Shown: positions 1 through 8,667 of the stretch, in pieces
How positions within the stretch are numbered: the first letter of the stretch is position 1
Layout of the letters: the number at the start of each line of letters is the position of its first letter
Made by a program: the position numbers and the translations under genes
Assembly: GCF_019793435.1 (NCBI RefSeq)
Contig: NZ_JAILYH010000012.1
Span: 176,367 to 240,366, forward strand
DNA from: Rhizobium redzepovicii
GTDB taxonomy: Bacteria; Pseudomonadota; Alphaproteobacteria; Rhizobiales; Rhizobiaceae
Direction of reading: 5' to 3'
DNA length: 64,000 nucleotides
The notes under the pieces: generated by a model
Databases searched by the model: none
Told to the model about the DNA's origin: nothing
The model's input: the letters and a program-made list of their open reading frames with translations, nothing else

Positions 1-1560
1 GGCGGCCGGCGCCTGCCAGCCGAATTCGGAGCAGAAGCGCGGGATATAGTTGCGGTAGACCTCGTAGCCGACATCGTTCCACACGTCCCAGATATGTTTG
101 CAGCCATGTGCGTCGGCATTGGGTTCGATCTCCATCGAGCCGGAATAGGGGCTGCCGGGATAATAGGGCCGGTCGCGATCGAGTTCGGCGCAAAGTCTTG
201 GCAGCAGGTCGAGATAATAGCCGAGCCCCCAGCTTTCACCCGGCTTGATGATCGGCCGCCAGCCCCATTCGTCGAAGCCCCAGATGTTCTCATTGTTGCC
301 GTTCCAGAGGATCAGTGAGGCATGTGGCATCAGCCGCACGACATTGTCGCGCACCTCTGCCTCGACCTCGCTCCTCAGTGGCTCCTCCTCCGGATAGGCC
401 GCGCAGGCAAACAGGAAATCCTGCCAGACCAGCATGCCCATGCGGTCGCAGGCTTCGTAGAATTCGTCGCGCTCGAAAATGCCGCCGCCCCAGACGCGCA
501 GCATATGGATATTGGCGGCCTTGGCCTCCTCGATCCGCGCGCCATAACGCTCAGCCGTCACCCGCGAGGGGAAACAATCATCGGGAATCCAGTTCGCGCC
601 GGCGATGAACAGCGGCACGTCGTTGATGACGAAGGTGAAGGCCGAGCCGTGCGCGTCGGCCGAGGTGTCGAGCCTCAGCGAGCGGAAACCCAGCTCGCGC
701 TCGTCAGCGTCGAGCAGATCGCCGCTGGCATCGTCGACGAGCTCAAGCGTCAGGGAATAAAGCGGCTGCGCGCCGAGATGGTGCGGCCACCAGAGCTGCG
801 GCGAGGGGAGGGTAAGCTCGAAAGAAACCTCGTCTTCGCCGGCGCCGATCGCCACCGTTTTGGTCACGTCGCCGATTGTAGCGGTGAGCCGGCAGGCCGC
901 CCCCTCGCCATGCCGCGCCAGCCGGGCATGGACCTTCACCAGCCCGTCACCACCGGCAAGGCTTGCCGAAACCCTTATCTCGCCGAGCCGCGCCCGATCC
1001 CAGCTTTCCAGCCTGACCGGTTTCCACAGGCCCGCCGTCACCAGCGTCGGGCCCCAGTCCCAGCCGAAATTGCAGGCCATCTTGCGCATCAGATTGCCCG
1101 GTCCCGGATAGTTGTTGGGCCGGTAGCCGTAATGGTTCTCCATCTCCGCGCCATAGGCATAGGCGGAGCGGAAGGTGACGGTGAGTTCGTTGGCGCCTGT
1201 TTTCAGCAGCCCGGAAACATCAAAACGATTGGTGCGGTGCATGTTGAAGCTGCGGCCGATTTCTTCGCCGTTCAGCGCGATCACAGCGATGGTATCGAGC
1301 CCGTCGAAGATCAGCTCCTGGATCTTGCCGTCCTCAGGCGCGGCCTCGAACGTGCAGCGATAGGTCCAGTCGGTTTTGCCGATCCAGTCGTTTGTGATCT
1401 CGTTGACGTCGATATAGGGGTCGGGGATCAGCCGGCTGGCGAGAAGGTCGAGATGCACGCATCCCGGCACGGTTGCAGGGATCGATTCCGGCAGGCCGGG
1501 CCTTCCTGTATCGTTGCAGTGGAGTGTCCAGCCGGAATTCAGCGTGGTCTTCTCGATCAT
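1..1560 (-). CDS. Beta-mannosidase, glycoside hydrolase family 2 (N-terminal part, cut by window edge)
   Basis: The minus-strand frame is open from the ATG at 1560 to the window edge, giving about 520 N-terminal residues of a protein that is usually over 800 long. It starts with a GH2 sugar-binding jelly-roll region (W-x-G-x-T-D-W-T-Y), then an immunoglobulin-like domain, then the TIM barrel with the WGGGIFE motif near residue 357 and WNGNNEN, whose Glu424 is the expected acid/base catalyst. The family removes terminal beta-linked mannose from manno-oligosaccharides in the cytoplasm. The start has a good AGGAG site 5 bases upstream. The nucleophile region lies outside the window, so activity cannot be judged. 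The mannosidase call within GH2 rests on overall resemblance. Confidence 0.85.
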   Translation of the reverse strand, partial: MIEKTTLNSGWTLHCNDTGRPGLPESIPATVPGCVHLDLLASRLIPDPYIDVNEITNDWIGKTDWTYRCTFEAAPEDGKIQELIFDGLDTIAVIALNGEEIGRSFNMHRTNRFDVSGLLKTGANELTVTFRSAYAYGAEMENHYGYRPNNYPGPGNLMRKMACNFGWDWGPTLVTAGLWKPVRLESWDRARLGEIRVSASLAGGDGLVKVHARLARHGEGAACRLTATIGDVTKTVAIGAGEDEVSFELTLPSPQLWWPHHLGAQPLYSLTLELVDDASGDLLDADERELGFRSLRLDTSADAHGSAFTFVINDVPLFIAGANWIPDDCFPSRVTAERYGARIEEAKAANIHMLRVWGGGIFERDEFYEACDRMGMLVWQDFLFACAAYPEEEPLRSEVEAEVRDNVVRLMPHASLILWNGNNENIWGFDEWGWRPIIKPGESWGLGYYLDLLPRLCAELDRDRPYYPGSPYSGSMEIEPNADAHGCKHIWDVWNDVGYEVYRNYIPRFCSEFGWQAPAA

Positions 1561-1644
1561 GCGGGCTCCTGATTTATGCCGCTCGAAACTGGGGGGTGAG
1601 GTGTCGTTGGAAGGGCGCCGCAATCGGTCACGGCGCATTGTGGG

Positions 1645-2040
1645 TCAGAGAAACCGGCCGTGGCGCTGCAGCACTTCGATCTTGTAGCCGTCGGGATCGC
1701 TGATGAAGAAGAACAGGCCGAAGAGCTTGCCGTCGCGGTTGAGCTCCACCAGCTGACCGGGTTTCAGCCCCAGCTTTGACAGCCGCTCGCGCTCGATCGC
1801 CACCTCTTCGACCGAGACGGCGAGATGGCCATAGGCGTTACCGAGATCGTAGGGTTCGGTCCGGCCCTTGTTGACGGTCAGCTCCAGTTCGAAGCCGGTC
1901 TCGGCATTGCTGAGATAGATCAGCGTGAAGGTTTCGAAATCGACGCGGTCGGCGACCGAAAGGCCGAAGGCCTTGCTGTAGAATTCGACCGAGCGCGCCT
2001 CGTCGAGAACACGGATCATCGAGTGGATCATCTTCGCCAT
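1645..2040 (-). CDS. Glyoxalase I-like VOC family protein
   Basis: This 131-residue protein has the two beta-alpha-beta-beta-beta modules of the vicinal oxygen chelate fold. His6 in MIHSMIRV, the Glu of GFELELT (about residue 52), His72 in YGHLAVSV and the Glu of GYKIEVLQR near the C terminus occupy the usual metal-ligand places of lactoylglutathione lyase. Glyoxalase I turns the methylglyoxal-glutathione adduct into S-lactoylglutathione in the cytoplasm. A strong GGGAGG site precedes the ATG. It stands alone, between the mannosidase and the osmolyte transporter. All four ligands appear present, so glyoxalase I activity is plausible, but VOC proteins diverge widely. Confidence 0.8.
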   Translation of the reverse strand: MAKMIHSMIRVLDEARSVEFYSKAFGLSVADRVDFETFTLIYLSNAETGFELELTVNKGRTEPYDLGNAYGHLAVSVEEVAIERERLSKLGLKPGQLVELNRDGKLFGLFFFISDPDGYKIEVLQRHGRFL

Positions 2041-2087
2041 GGCGTCCTCCCGTGGAATCGATCACCGCAGCCTTGGTAGCGGTCCTT

Positions 2088-2837
2088 TCACGCCGGGCGC
2101 AAGCCGATTCTTCGGGTGATCGCCGCTTCGACAAGGCCCATGGCGTCATAGATCAGCACCGCCATCAGGCCGACGATCAGCCCGCCCTGCAGGATGAAGG
2201 CGGTATTGTCGGAAATCAGTCCGGCAATGATCACCTCGCCGAGGCCCTTGGCCGCCACCGTCGAGCCGATCGTCGCCGTGCCAATATTGATGACGGTGGC
2301 AACCTTCAGCCCTTCGAGGATCAGCGGCAGGGCAAGTGGTAGCTCGACCCGCAACAGCCGCTGCGTGGCACCCATGCCCATGCCGTCGGCGGCGTCGAGA
2401 ACCTGCGGCGACACCTGCTTCAGCCCGGCGACGGTGTTTTCGAAGATCGGCAGCAGGCCGTAGAGAAACAGCGCGATCAGCGTCGGCATGGCGCCGAAGC
2501 CGGTGGCCGGAACGGCAAGCGCCAGCACCGCGACCGGCGGAAAGGTCTGCCCGGCATTGGCGATCGCCCGCGACAGCGGCAGAAAGTCGGCGCCGCTCTC
2601 GCGGGTGACGAAGATACCGCCGGCAACGGCGAGCACGGCGCTGCAGACAATCGATCCGATCACCAGCTGCAGATGGCCGACGGCGAGCGAGGCAAGGCTG
2701 TTCTGCGTATAGACGGCGGGCGCATTGTTGCTGGTCAGCGGCACGAGCAGGAAGGACAGCCACTCGGTCCTGAACAGCAGGATGAGCAGAAGGGCGAGCG
2801 CCGCCAGGCGGAAGAGATTGGCGACGACGAGTTTCAT
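2088..2837 (-). CDS. Osmolyte ABC transporter permease, YehW-type
   Basis: A 249-residue inner-membrane protein with about six hydrophobic segments and the permease signature region (LDAADGMGMGATQ followed by LPLALPLILEGL) that docks onto the ATPase. It resembles the OpuCB/YehW half of importers for glycine betaine, choline and related solutes. I start it at the ATG at 2837, which overlaps the stop of the ATPase gene in an ATGA junction and implies translational coupling; the open frame runs further upstream but that part is low-complexity and antisense-like. It is the last gene of the four-gene osmF-type operon. Confidence 0.88.
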   Translation of the reverse strand: MKLVVANLFRLAALALLLILLFRTEWLSFLLVPLTSNNAPAVYTQNSLASLAVGHLQLVIGSIVCSAVLAVAGGIFVTRESGADFLPLSRAIANAGQTFPPVAVLALAVPATGFGAMPTLIALFLYGLLPIFENTVAGLKQVSPQVLDAADGMGMGATQRLLRVELPLALPLILEGLKVATVINIGTATIGSTVAAKGLGEVIIAGLISDNTAFILQGGLIVGLMAVLIYDAMGLVEAAITRRIGLRPA

Positions 2838-3778
2838 GCCTTGCGGCCCAGTTCGAGCAGCCGACTCATCGAGATCGATCCCACCGGCGCCTTCTCGCCA
2901 TCCTGCACCGCCGCCTCGTCGACGCCCTGCCAGATCATTTCGGCGAGCGCATCGCGCAGGCTGAGCGATTGCGACAGGGCATAGGCGAGACCGCTTTTGG
3001 CCGGCTCCATGCTTTCTTTCAGCGGCAGCAGCGACATCAACTTCAGCGCCCGGTCGGAGGTGCCGGTCAATTGCTGGACGAAGGGGTCGGCGGGTTCGGT
3101 GAGGATCTTTTCCGGCGTCGAGCATTGCAGCAGCCGGCCCTGGCTCATCACCGCGATCTGGTTGCCGAGATGGAAGGCCTCGTCCATGTCATGGGTGACG
3201 AGGATGATGGTGGTGCCGAACTGCTTCTGGATCGCCAAGAGATCGTCCTGCGCCTTGCCGCGAATGACCGGGTCGAGCGCGCCGAAGGGTTCGTCCATCA
3301 ACAGCAGTTCCGGCTCGGCCGCCAGTGCCCGGGCGACCCCGACGCGCTGCTGCTGGCCGCCGGAAAGCTGGTGCGGATATTTGTCGGCGAAAGTTGCCGG
3401 ATCGAGGTTGAACAATCCAAGCAGTTCCTCGACCCGTCTGGCGATACGGGCCGAATCCCAGTCGAGAAGCTGCGGCACGGTGGCGATATTCTGCGCCACG
3501 GTGCGGTGCGGGAAGAGCCCGTGCCCCTGGATCGCATAGCCGATCTTGCGGCGAAGCTCCGTCACCTCGACGTCGATCACATTCTGCCCGCCGACGAAAA
3601 TCTCGCCCTCGGTGATCGGCACCAGCCGGTTGATCATCCGCATCAGTGTCGATTTGCCGGAGCCGGAGGTACCGACGATGACGGTAATCTCGCCCTTCTC
3701 GACCTGCATCGAGACATTGTCGACGACGGTGGCCGTGCCATAGCGCTTGGTGACGTTCCTGATCTCGATCATGCTCAT
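2834..3778 (-). CDS. Osmolyte ABC transporter ATP-binding protein, YehX/ProV-type
   Basis: A 314-residue ATPase: Walker A GTSGSGKST (about 36-44), Q-loop in YAIQGHGLFPH, signature LSGGQQQR, Walker B LLLMDEPFGALD and H-loop VTHDMDEA. The QGHGLFPHRTV stretch and the C-terminal extension of about 70 residues after the nucleotide-binding domain are typical of the quaternary-amine (OpuA/ProV) family; the extension resembles a degenerate CBS regulatory region. It powers the two permeases encoded on either side. Both of its junctions overlap its neighbours by 4 bases, so the three genes are translated as a unit. Confidence 0.92.
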   Translation of the reverse strand: MSMIEIRNVTKRYGTATVVDNVSMQVEKGEITVIVGTSGSGKSTLMRMINRLVPITEGEIFVGGQNVIDVEVTELRRKIGYAIQGHGLFPHRTVAQNIATVPQLLDWDSARIARRVEELLGLFNLDPATFADKYPHQLSGGQQQRVGVARALAAEPELLLMDEPFGALDPVIRGKAQDDLLAIQKQFGTTIILVTHDMDEAFHLGNQIAVMSQGRLLQCSTPEKILTEPADPFVQQLTGTSDRALKLMSLLPLKESMEPAKSGLAYALSQSLSLRDALAEMIWQGVDEAAVQDGEKAPVGSISMSRLLELGRKA

Positions 3779-4941
3779 GCGGCGGATCCCCGGATACTGT
3801 CGATGACCGCATCGAGGATGACGGCCGATGAGAAGGCGAAGAAGACGGTCGGCACGGCGCCGAGCAGGACGAGGTCCATGGCCGTCTGGCCGAGTCCCTG
3901 GAAGATGAAGATGCCGAAGCCGCCGCCGCCGATCAGCGCGGCGATCGTCACCATGCCGATCGCCTGCACCAGCACGATGCGGATGCCGGTGAGGATGACC
4001 GGAAAGGCAAGCGGCATGTCGATGCCGGTGAGGATCTGCCGGCGCGTCAGCCCCATGCCGGCCGCGGCATCGCGCACCGAGGGGTCGACGCCCTGCAGGC
4101 CGACGACGGTGTTGGCAACGATTGGCAGCAGCGAATAGAGCACCAACGCGATCAAGGCGGGCGCCGTGCCGATGCCGCGAATGCCGATGGCCGATGCCAG
4201 CGCCACATGGGTGGCGAGATAACCGAGCGGCAGCATCAACAGGCCGAAGAGCGCAAGACTGGGGATCGTCTGGATGAGGCTGAGGCCCTGCAGCACGATG
4301 GCGCGCAGCTTCGGCACCCAGAAGCAGAGGATGCCCAGCGGCAGGCCGAGGATGATGGCGATGGCGAGCGAACCGAAGGCCAGCAGCAGATGCGAGATCG
4401 CTTCCGTCTCGAACTGCGGCGCCCGCGTCGAGAACTCCTTCATGATCGACAGGCTGTCGAGCAGGCCGGAGGCGAGCGAGATGAAGAGCAGCGCGGTGTA
4501 GCCCGCAAGGGCCGCGACCCGCATCCAGGGCGCCAGCCTTATTTTCACCAGCGCATCCGAGATGACGAGCCCGATCACCGCAAACAGCACCCAGAAGCCG
4601 CCGCCGGGCGTCATCCGCGCCACCGTGCTGCCGGGCGGTGTCGCCGCCGTCGAGACGAGGCCGATCGCAACGACCAGCGCCGCAAGGCAGAGTGTGGCGA
4701 TCACGAGCCGGGCGAGAGCATTGCGGAGAAACAGCGTCGCCAAGGCCGTGAGAATAAGCAGCACGGTCAGGAAGATGACGGAAGGCTGGGGAAGAAGCTG
4801 CGTCAGCAGCATCGGCTTGCCGGCGGCGATGCGGTTCGCCTTGACATAGATGAACGGCATCAGTGCCGTCGCCGCAATGCCGCCCGCCACCAGAACCACG
4901 CCGAGCCGGTCCAGCCTGCGGACCGCTGAGGTTTCTTCCAT
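3775..4941 (-). CDS. Osmolyte ABC transporter permease, YehY-type
   Basis: A 388-residue permease, longer than its YehW partner because an N-terminal block of extra membrane helices precedes the usual transport domain (docking loop about VRDAAAGMGLTRRQ, then MPLAFPVILTGI). This long form is what YehY looks like. The frame extends 22 codons further upstream, but the methionine of MEETSAVRR at 4941 gives the better N terminus, with AGGG upstream. The stop overlaps the ATPase start. Substrate identity (glycine betaine, choline or another osmolyte) cannot be read from the sequence; YehZYXW in E. coli is a low-affinity betaine system. Confidence 0.88.
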   Translation of the reverse strand: MEETSAVRRLDRLGVVLVAGGIAATALMPFIYVKANRIAAGKPMLLTQLLPQPSVIFLTVLLILTALATLFLRNALARLVIATLCLAALVVAIGLVSTAATPPGSTVARMTPGGGFWVLFAVIGLVISDALVKIRLAPWMRVAALAGYTALLFISLASGLLDSLSIMKEFSTRAPQFETEAISHLLLAFGSLAIAIILGLPLGILCFWVPKLRAIVLQGLSLIQTIPSLALFGLLMLPLGYLATHVALASAIGIRGIGTAPALIALVLYSLLPIVANTVVGLQGVDPSVRDAAAGMGLTRRQILTGIDMPLAFPVILTGIRIVLVQAIGMVTIAALIGGGGFGIFIFQGLGQTAMDLVLLGAVPTVFFAFSSAVILDAVIDSIRGSAA

Positions 4942-4994
4942 CAAATCAACCCTGTCTGAGCAATCCCGTCCGGCCAACCCTATCAGCAGAGGGG

Positions 4995-5018
4995 GCTCCG
5001 CCCGCAATCGGGCGGAGC
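4995..5018 (-). terminator. Stem-loop between osmF-like gene and permease
   Basis: A perfect 10-bp inverted repeat (GCTCCGCCCG / CGGGCGGAGC) with the loop CAAT lies 10 bases after the binding-protein stop. There is no T-tract, so it more likely protects the upstream mRNA or slows polymerase than fully terminates. It would raise binding protein over permease, as in many ABC operons. Confidence 0.6.
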
Positions 5019-5027
5019 GAGTGATGA

Positions 5028-5936
5028 TTATTTCAGGAAGCCTTTTTCCTTGAGATAGGCTTCAGCGACGGATTTCGCCGGCTCGCCGTCGACCTGGATC
5101 TTGGCATTGAGCTTGCGCAACTCGTCGGCGGTCAGGCTCTTGAAGATCGGCGAGAGCACTTCCTCGATCTTCGGATTGGCTTTCAGCACCTCTTCGCGGA
5201 TGATCGGCGTCGGCGCATAGACCTGCTGCACGTTCTTGTCGTCTTCGAGAACGGTGAGCTCGGCCGCTTCGATCGCGCCATCCGTGCCATAGACCATGGC
5301 GGTGTTGACGCCGTTGGTTTGGTCGGCGGCCGCCTTGATCGTCGCCGCCGTGTCGCCGCCGGAGAGAACGACCATCTGGTCGGGCTTCAGCTGGAAGCCG
5401 TAGGTCGTCTGGAAGGCGGGAAGCGCGCCGGCTGAATTGACGAATTCGGCAGACGCCGCCAGCTTGGCGGCACCGCCGCCGGCGACCCATTTGCCGAAGT
5501 CCGTGAGGCTCTTCAGCTTGTTCGGTTCCGCGACGTCGCTGCGCACGGCGAGCGCCCAGGTGTTATTGGCAGGCGACGGCGTCAGCCAGACGATCTTGTT
5601 GGCGTCGTAATCGAGCTTCTTCGCCAGCTCGTAACCCTGGTCGATATTCTTCCAGGCGGCATCGTCGGCCTTGTTGAAGAAGAAGCCGGCATTGCCGGTA
5701 TATTCCGGATAGATGTCGATTTCGCCTGCGGTGATCGCCTTGCGCACGACCGGCGTGGCGCCGAGCGCGATGCGGTCCTGCGTCTTGATGCCGTTGGCTT
5801 CGAGCGCAAGCGCAATGACATTGCCGAGCAGCGTGCCTTCCGTGTCGATCTTCGACGAGACGACGACATCCGCGGCGTGAGACGCACCCGCCGCGAAGGC
5901 GGAGAGCGAGACGGCGAGTGCGAGTTTCTTCAGCAT
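5028..5936 (-). CDS. osmF: Osmolyte ABC transporter substrate-binding protein, OsmF/YehZ-type
   Basis: A 302-residue periplasmic binding protein with a clear Sec signal peptide (MLKKLALAVSL...ASHAADV, cleavage about residue 21). The mature part has the OpuAC-like fold features: VVSSKIDTEGTLLGN near the start, then EIDIYPEYTGN, the hallmark of the OsmF/OpuC group. It captures the solute and delivers it to the YehY/YehW permease pair. It is the first gene of the minus-strand operon; its promoter must lie in the 444-bp gap shared with the divergent LysR gene. The symbol follows resemblance to E. coli OsmF (YehZ). Confidence 0.88.
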   Translation of the reverse strand: MLKKLALAVSLSAFAAGASHAADVVVSSKIDTEGTLLGNVIALALEANGIKTQDRIALGATPVVRKAITAGEIDIYPEYTGNAGFFFNKADDAAWKNIDQGYELAKKLDYDANKIVWLTPSPANNTWALAVRSDVAEPNKLKSLTDFGKWVAGGGAAKLAASAEFVNSAGALPAFQTTYGFQLKPDQMVVLSGGDTAATIKAAADQTNGVNTAMVYGTDGAIEAAELTVLEDDKNVQQVYAPTPIIREEVLKANPKIEEVLSPIFKSLTADELRKLNAKIQVDGEPAKSVAEAYLKEKGFLK

Positions 5937-5976
5937 GGAATATCCCCTTGGTTGACACTGTTAGCACTTTGAATTG

Positions 5977-5989
5977 CTGCATTATGCAG
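5977..5989. promoter_or_regulatory. Palindrome in the osmF/lysR divergent region
   Basis: CTGCAT-T-ATGCAG is a perfect 13-base palindrome about 40 bases before the osmF-like start, in the 444-bp divergent region (5937-6380). It could be an operator for the divergent LysR protein, but nothing else ties it to that protein. I see no further feature in this gap and no gene. Confidence 0.35.
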
Positions 5990-6380
5990 GTGCGCAAGCT
6001 CCGAGCGGGAGCTCTGCGCACAGAAGTTCGCCAGCCAGCGCGACGACGTCGCCACCATGCCGGAATTGCGTGCGTCATGGAAATAGCGTGCACGCCCGAA
6101 AAATCGATGCAAGCCCCCTCCAGTATTTGCAGTCGCGGCACGATTATGGCGGCGAATGCATCTCCACGCGTGGAAACGCATTCCCTTTTCCAGGGCCGGC
6201 GCGATTTGTTTTTGTCCCCTTGCGTGTTTCCGCGGTGGTCCGGTGCTCTGTTGCGGATTGCCGCCGCCCGGATTTTTCTATGACGGAAACGATAGCCCGC
6301 CTCTTACGATGCAGGGATATCTTTTTTCGTGAACACATCATATCGTCCGGTTTTTCCAGCGCTTTCCGGAGCCAGCCCTT

Positions 6381-7613
6381 TTGCATCTCGGCGCCCTGTT
6401 CATAAGCCACCATGTGCTGACCTCCGGTTCGGTGCGCGAGACCGCGCGGCGCTTCCAGCTGTCGCCCTCCACTGTCTCGACGGCCATCCGCCATCTCGAA
6501 ACAGAGCTGGCGATGAAGCTGACGGAACGCGCCTCCGGCGAGCTGGTGACGCTGCTCGCCAGCGGCAGGGTGCTGGAGGGACTGGTGCCGATCACGGCGG
6601 CAATCGGCGAACTCGGTCAATTCGCCGGTCATGACGCTGCGGCCGCCGATGCCCACGCGGCCTGGGCATCGCGCATTCCCCTCAAGATCGTCACGATGGA
6701 GCGCTTTCTCGAAGTCGCCGATCAGGGCAGCATCAATCGCGCCGCCCGCCGTCTTGGCCTGGGTCAGCCGCAGCTTTCGCTTCAGCTTGCCAACCTGGAG
6801 AAATTTCTGGGTGGCCGCCTGTTCGAGCGGCAGGCGCAGGGCTCGGTGCTGACGGAGGAGGGCAGGCGCGCCTACCAGGTCTTCACGGCGATCAGCCAGG
6901 CATGGAACGATCTGAAGTCTTCGGCCGACGAGCGATATCGGCGCACCGTCCGGTCGCTGCGCATCGGCTCGATCATCCCCACGGGATCGGAAAGCTGGGT
7001 GGCGCGCTGCCTGGGTTCGCTGGTTTCGGAATGGAATGCGCGGCGCAGCAACAATGCGATATCGCTGGTCTCGATGACCGCCGACGATCTGCGCGAGGCG
7101 CTAAAGAGTGGCCGCATCGATGTCGCCATCCTGGATTCGGTCTTCGGGCTGGAAAGCTTCCGCCATCGCGAGCTGCTGCAGACCGACATGGTGGTGATCG
7201 CGCCGCCGGATAGCACCGAAACGAATGTCGCCGATCTCGTCGCCGGCCATGCCATCTGCATGCCGAGCCCGCGCACCGGCCTCGGCCACGCGGCCATGGC
7301 CTTCAGCTATGAGCGTGGCCCAAACCGGCGGTTCCGCAGCCAGGATATCACTGCGGCGGATTCGCTGCCCGTGATCGTCGACCTCGTCGCCAATCACGGC
7401 TACGTTTCCTTCTTGGGCCGCGTCAGCGCCATGCCGATCGCTGATAAGGTGCGCATTGTCGATCTCGACGAACATCTGCCGATGTCCTATCACGTCGCCT
7501 TCAATCATCGCAAAGCCGCCGCCGATGCCTGCGCCGTCATCATCGAGGCGGCGGCGAGAATCACGTCTGAGCCTGTCGCGCAGACCGAAAGAGTTAGGGA
7601 GAGCGCGGCATGA
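6381..7613 (+). CDS. LysR-family regulator with two N-terminal helix-turn-helix domains
   Basis: This 410-residue protein carries two LysR-type DNA-binding domains in tandem. The first spans about residues 1-60 (HTH around SVRETARRFQLSPSTVS). The second spans about 100-160 (SINRAARRLGLGQPQLS, then the classic FLGGRLFER). A periplasmic-binding-protein-like effector domain follows (about 185-395). Usual LysR proteins are near 300 residues with one HTH, so the extra 90 residues are a real duplication, not a misplaced start. The start is TTG at 6381; no in-frame ATG exists between it and the stop at 6330. It overlaps cutC by ATGA. The regulated genes are unknown; the divergent osmolyte operon and cutC are the obvious candidates. 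Confidence 0.85.
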   Translation: MHLGALFISHHVLTSGSVRETARRFQLSPSTVSTAIRHLETELAMKLTERASGELVTLLASGRVLEGLVPITAAIGELGQFAGHDAAAADAHAAWASRIPLKIVTMERFLEVADQGSINRAARRLGLGQPQLSLQLANLEKFLGGRLFERQAQGSVLTEEGRRAYQVFTAISQAWNDLKSSADERYRRTVRSLRIGSIIPTGSESWVARCLGSLVSEWNARRSNNAISLVSMTADDLREALKSGRIDVAILDSVFGLESFRHRELLQTDMVVIAPPDSTETNVADLVAGHAICMPSPRTGLGHAAMAFSYERGPNRRFRSQDITAADSLPVIVDLVANHGYVSFLGRVSAMPIADKVRIVDLDEHLPMSYHVAFNHRKAAADACAVIIEAAARITSEPVAQTERVRESAA

Positions 7614-8338
7614 CGATCCTGCTGGAAGTGTGCGTGGATAGCGCCAATGGCCTCGCCGCCGCCATCGAGGGCGGCGCCGACCGCATCGAGCTTTGTTCGG
7701 CGCTGGAGCTCGGCGGTCTGACGCCGCTGCCGAGCTTGATGCGGATCGCCGCCAGGGCGCGTATTCGCGTCTACGCAATGATCCGCCCGCATGCCGGTCC
7801 CTTCATCTTCGACAGGGCGGACGAGGAAGCGATGATGCTCGATATCGACGCCGTGCGCGCCGCAGGCCTGGCCGGGGTCGTCATCGGCGCCAACCGGCCT
7901 GATGGTACGCTCGACATGCCGCTGATCCACCGCCTGAAGGCGCATGCGACAGGCCTCGGCTCGACGCTGCATCGGGCGTTCGATCTGGTGCCGGATGCCG
8001 ATCAGGCGCTGGAACAGGCGGTCGAACTCGGCGTTGAGCGCATCCTGACATCCGGCTGCGCGCCGAAGGCGGCCGACGGAACCGAAACCCTGAAACGCCT
8101 CTCGGCAAGGGCCGCCGGCCGCATATCCATCATGCCCGGCAGCGGCATCCGCCCCGCCAATGTCACCGCCATCTTGCAGGCAACCGGCGCCCGCGAGGTC
8201 CATGGATCCTGCAGCTCACCTGTGGAAAGCGCCGACCCCTGCGCGGTCGCCTTTGGTTTCGAGGCGAAAAGCGCGAACCGGACGGATAGTGCGGTGGTCA
8301 GGGAGATGTGCAGGGCGATTGCGTCAATGGAGCGTTAG
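7610..8338 (+). CDS. cutC: CutC family protein
   Basis: A 242-residue TIM-barrel protein starting ILLEVCVDSANGLAAA-IEGGADRIELC, with GGLTP and IRPHAGPF and the later LTSGCAPKAADG and MPGSGIRPANV motifs, all characteristic of CutC. The family was named for copper tolerance in E. coli, but its biochemical role is unsettled and a direct copper role is disputed. Its ATG overlaps the stop of the LysR gene, so the two are translated together, an unusual pairing that suggests the regulator governs whatever pathway CutC serves. A dispersed palindromic repeat follows the gene. Confidence 0.9.
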   Translation: MTILLEVCVDSANGLAAAIEGGADRIELCSALELGGLTPLPSLMRIAARARIRVYAMIRPHAGPFIFDRADEEAMMLDIDAVRAAGLAGVVIGANRPDGTLDMPLIHRLKAHATGLGSTLHRAFDLVPDADQALEQAVELGVERILTSGCAPKAADGTETLKRLSARAAGRISIMPGSGIRPANVTAILQATGAREVHGSCSSPVESADPCAVAFGFEAKSANRTDSAVVREMCRAIASMER

Positions 8339-8406
8339 CGGTCTCGCAATTCCGGACGGAAAGCGTTTTGCGATTTTGAAACGCGAATGCAGTGCTTGCG
8401 GCATGG

Positions 8407-8429
8407 GTCCTCGGGTCAAGCCCGAGGAC
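8407..8429. repeat. Dispersed palindromic repeat, copy 1
   Basis: GTCCTCGGG-TCAAG-CCCGAGGAC: 9-bp arms, 5-base loop. It lies in the 329-bp gap after cutC (8339-8667) and shares its core and flanking CGGCATGG with the copy at 41771-41815. The rest of the gap shows no gene. Confidence 0.75.
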
Positions 8430-8608
8430 GACGGAGTGTGGTGTGGGCGCTGCGGCAAGTAGGTGCCGTAGACACCAAACGACAAGCAAATTGGGACCGC
8501 GGGTTTTCCCTATTTTTACGCGATCCCGGACATAAAACGGGCGCCCACCTTTGATGGAATTGCTCCAAGCGTCCCGGCCCTTGCCGCGTGGTTTCCCCAC
8601 CCTCCGTC

Positions 8609-8631
8609 ATACTCGGGCTTGACCCGAGTAT
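8609..8631. repeat. Dispersed palindromic repeat, copy 2 (variant)
   Basis: ATACTCGGG-CTTGA-CCCGAGTAT has the same architecture, loop (in reverse complement) and inner CTCGGG core as copy 1, with the outer bases changed on both arms. The compensating changes keep all 9 pairs. Confidence 0.7.
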
Positions 8632-8667
8632 CCACGACGCACTCCACGTGCATGCTACCGTCTTACC

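Noticed and set aside
322..1572. Long plus-strand open frame of 416 codons
   Set aside because: It is the antisense shadow of the beta-mannosidase gene, whose minus-strand product has clear GH2 motifs.
2969..4138. Plus-strand open frame of 389 codons opposite the osmolyte transporter genes
   Set aside because: It lies antisense to the ATPase and permease, has shadow-like composition and no family motif.
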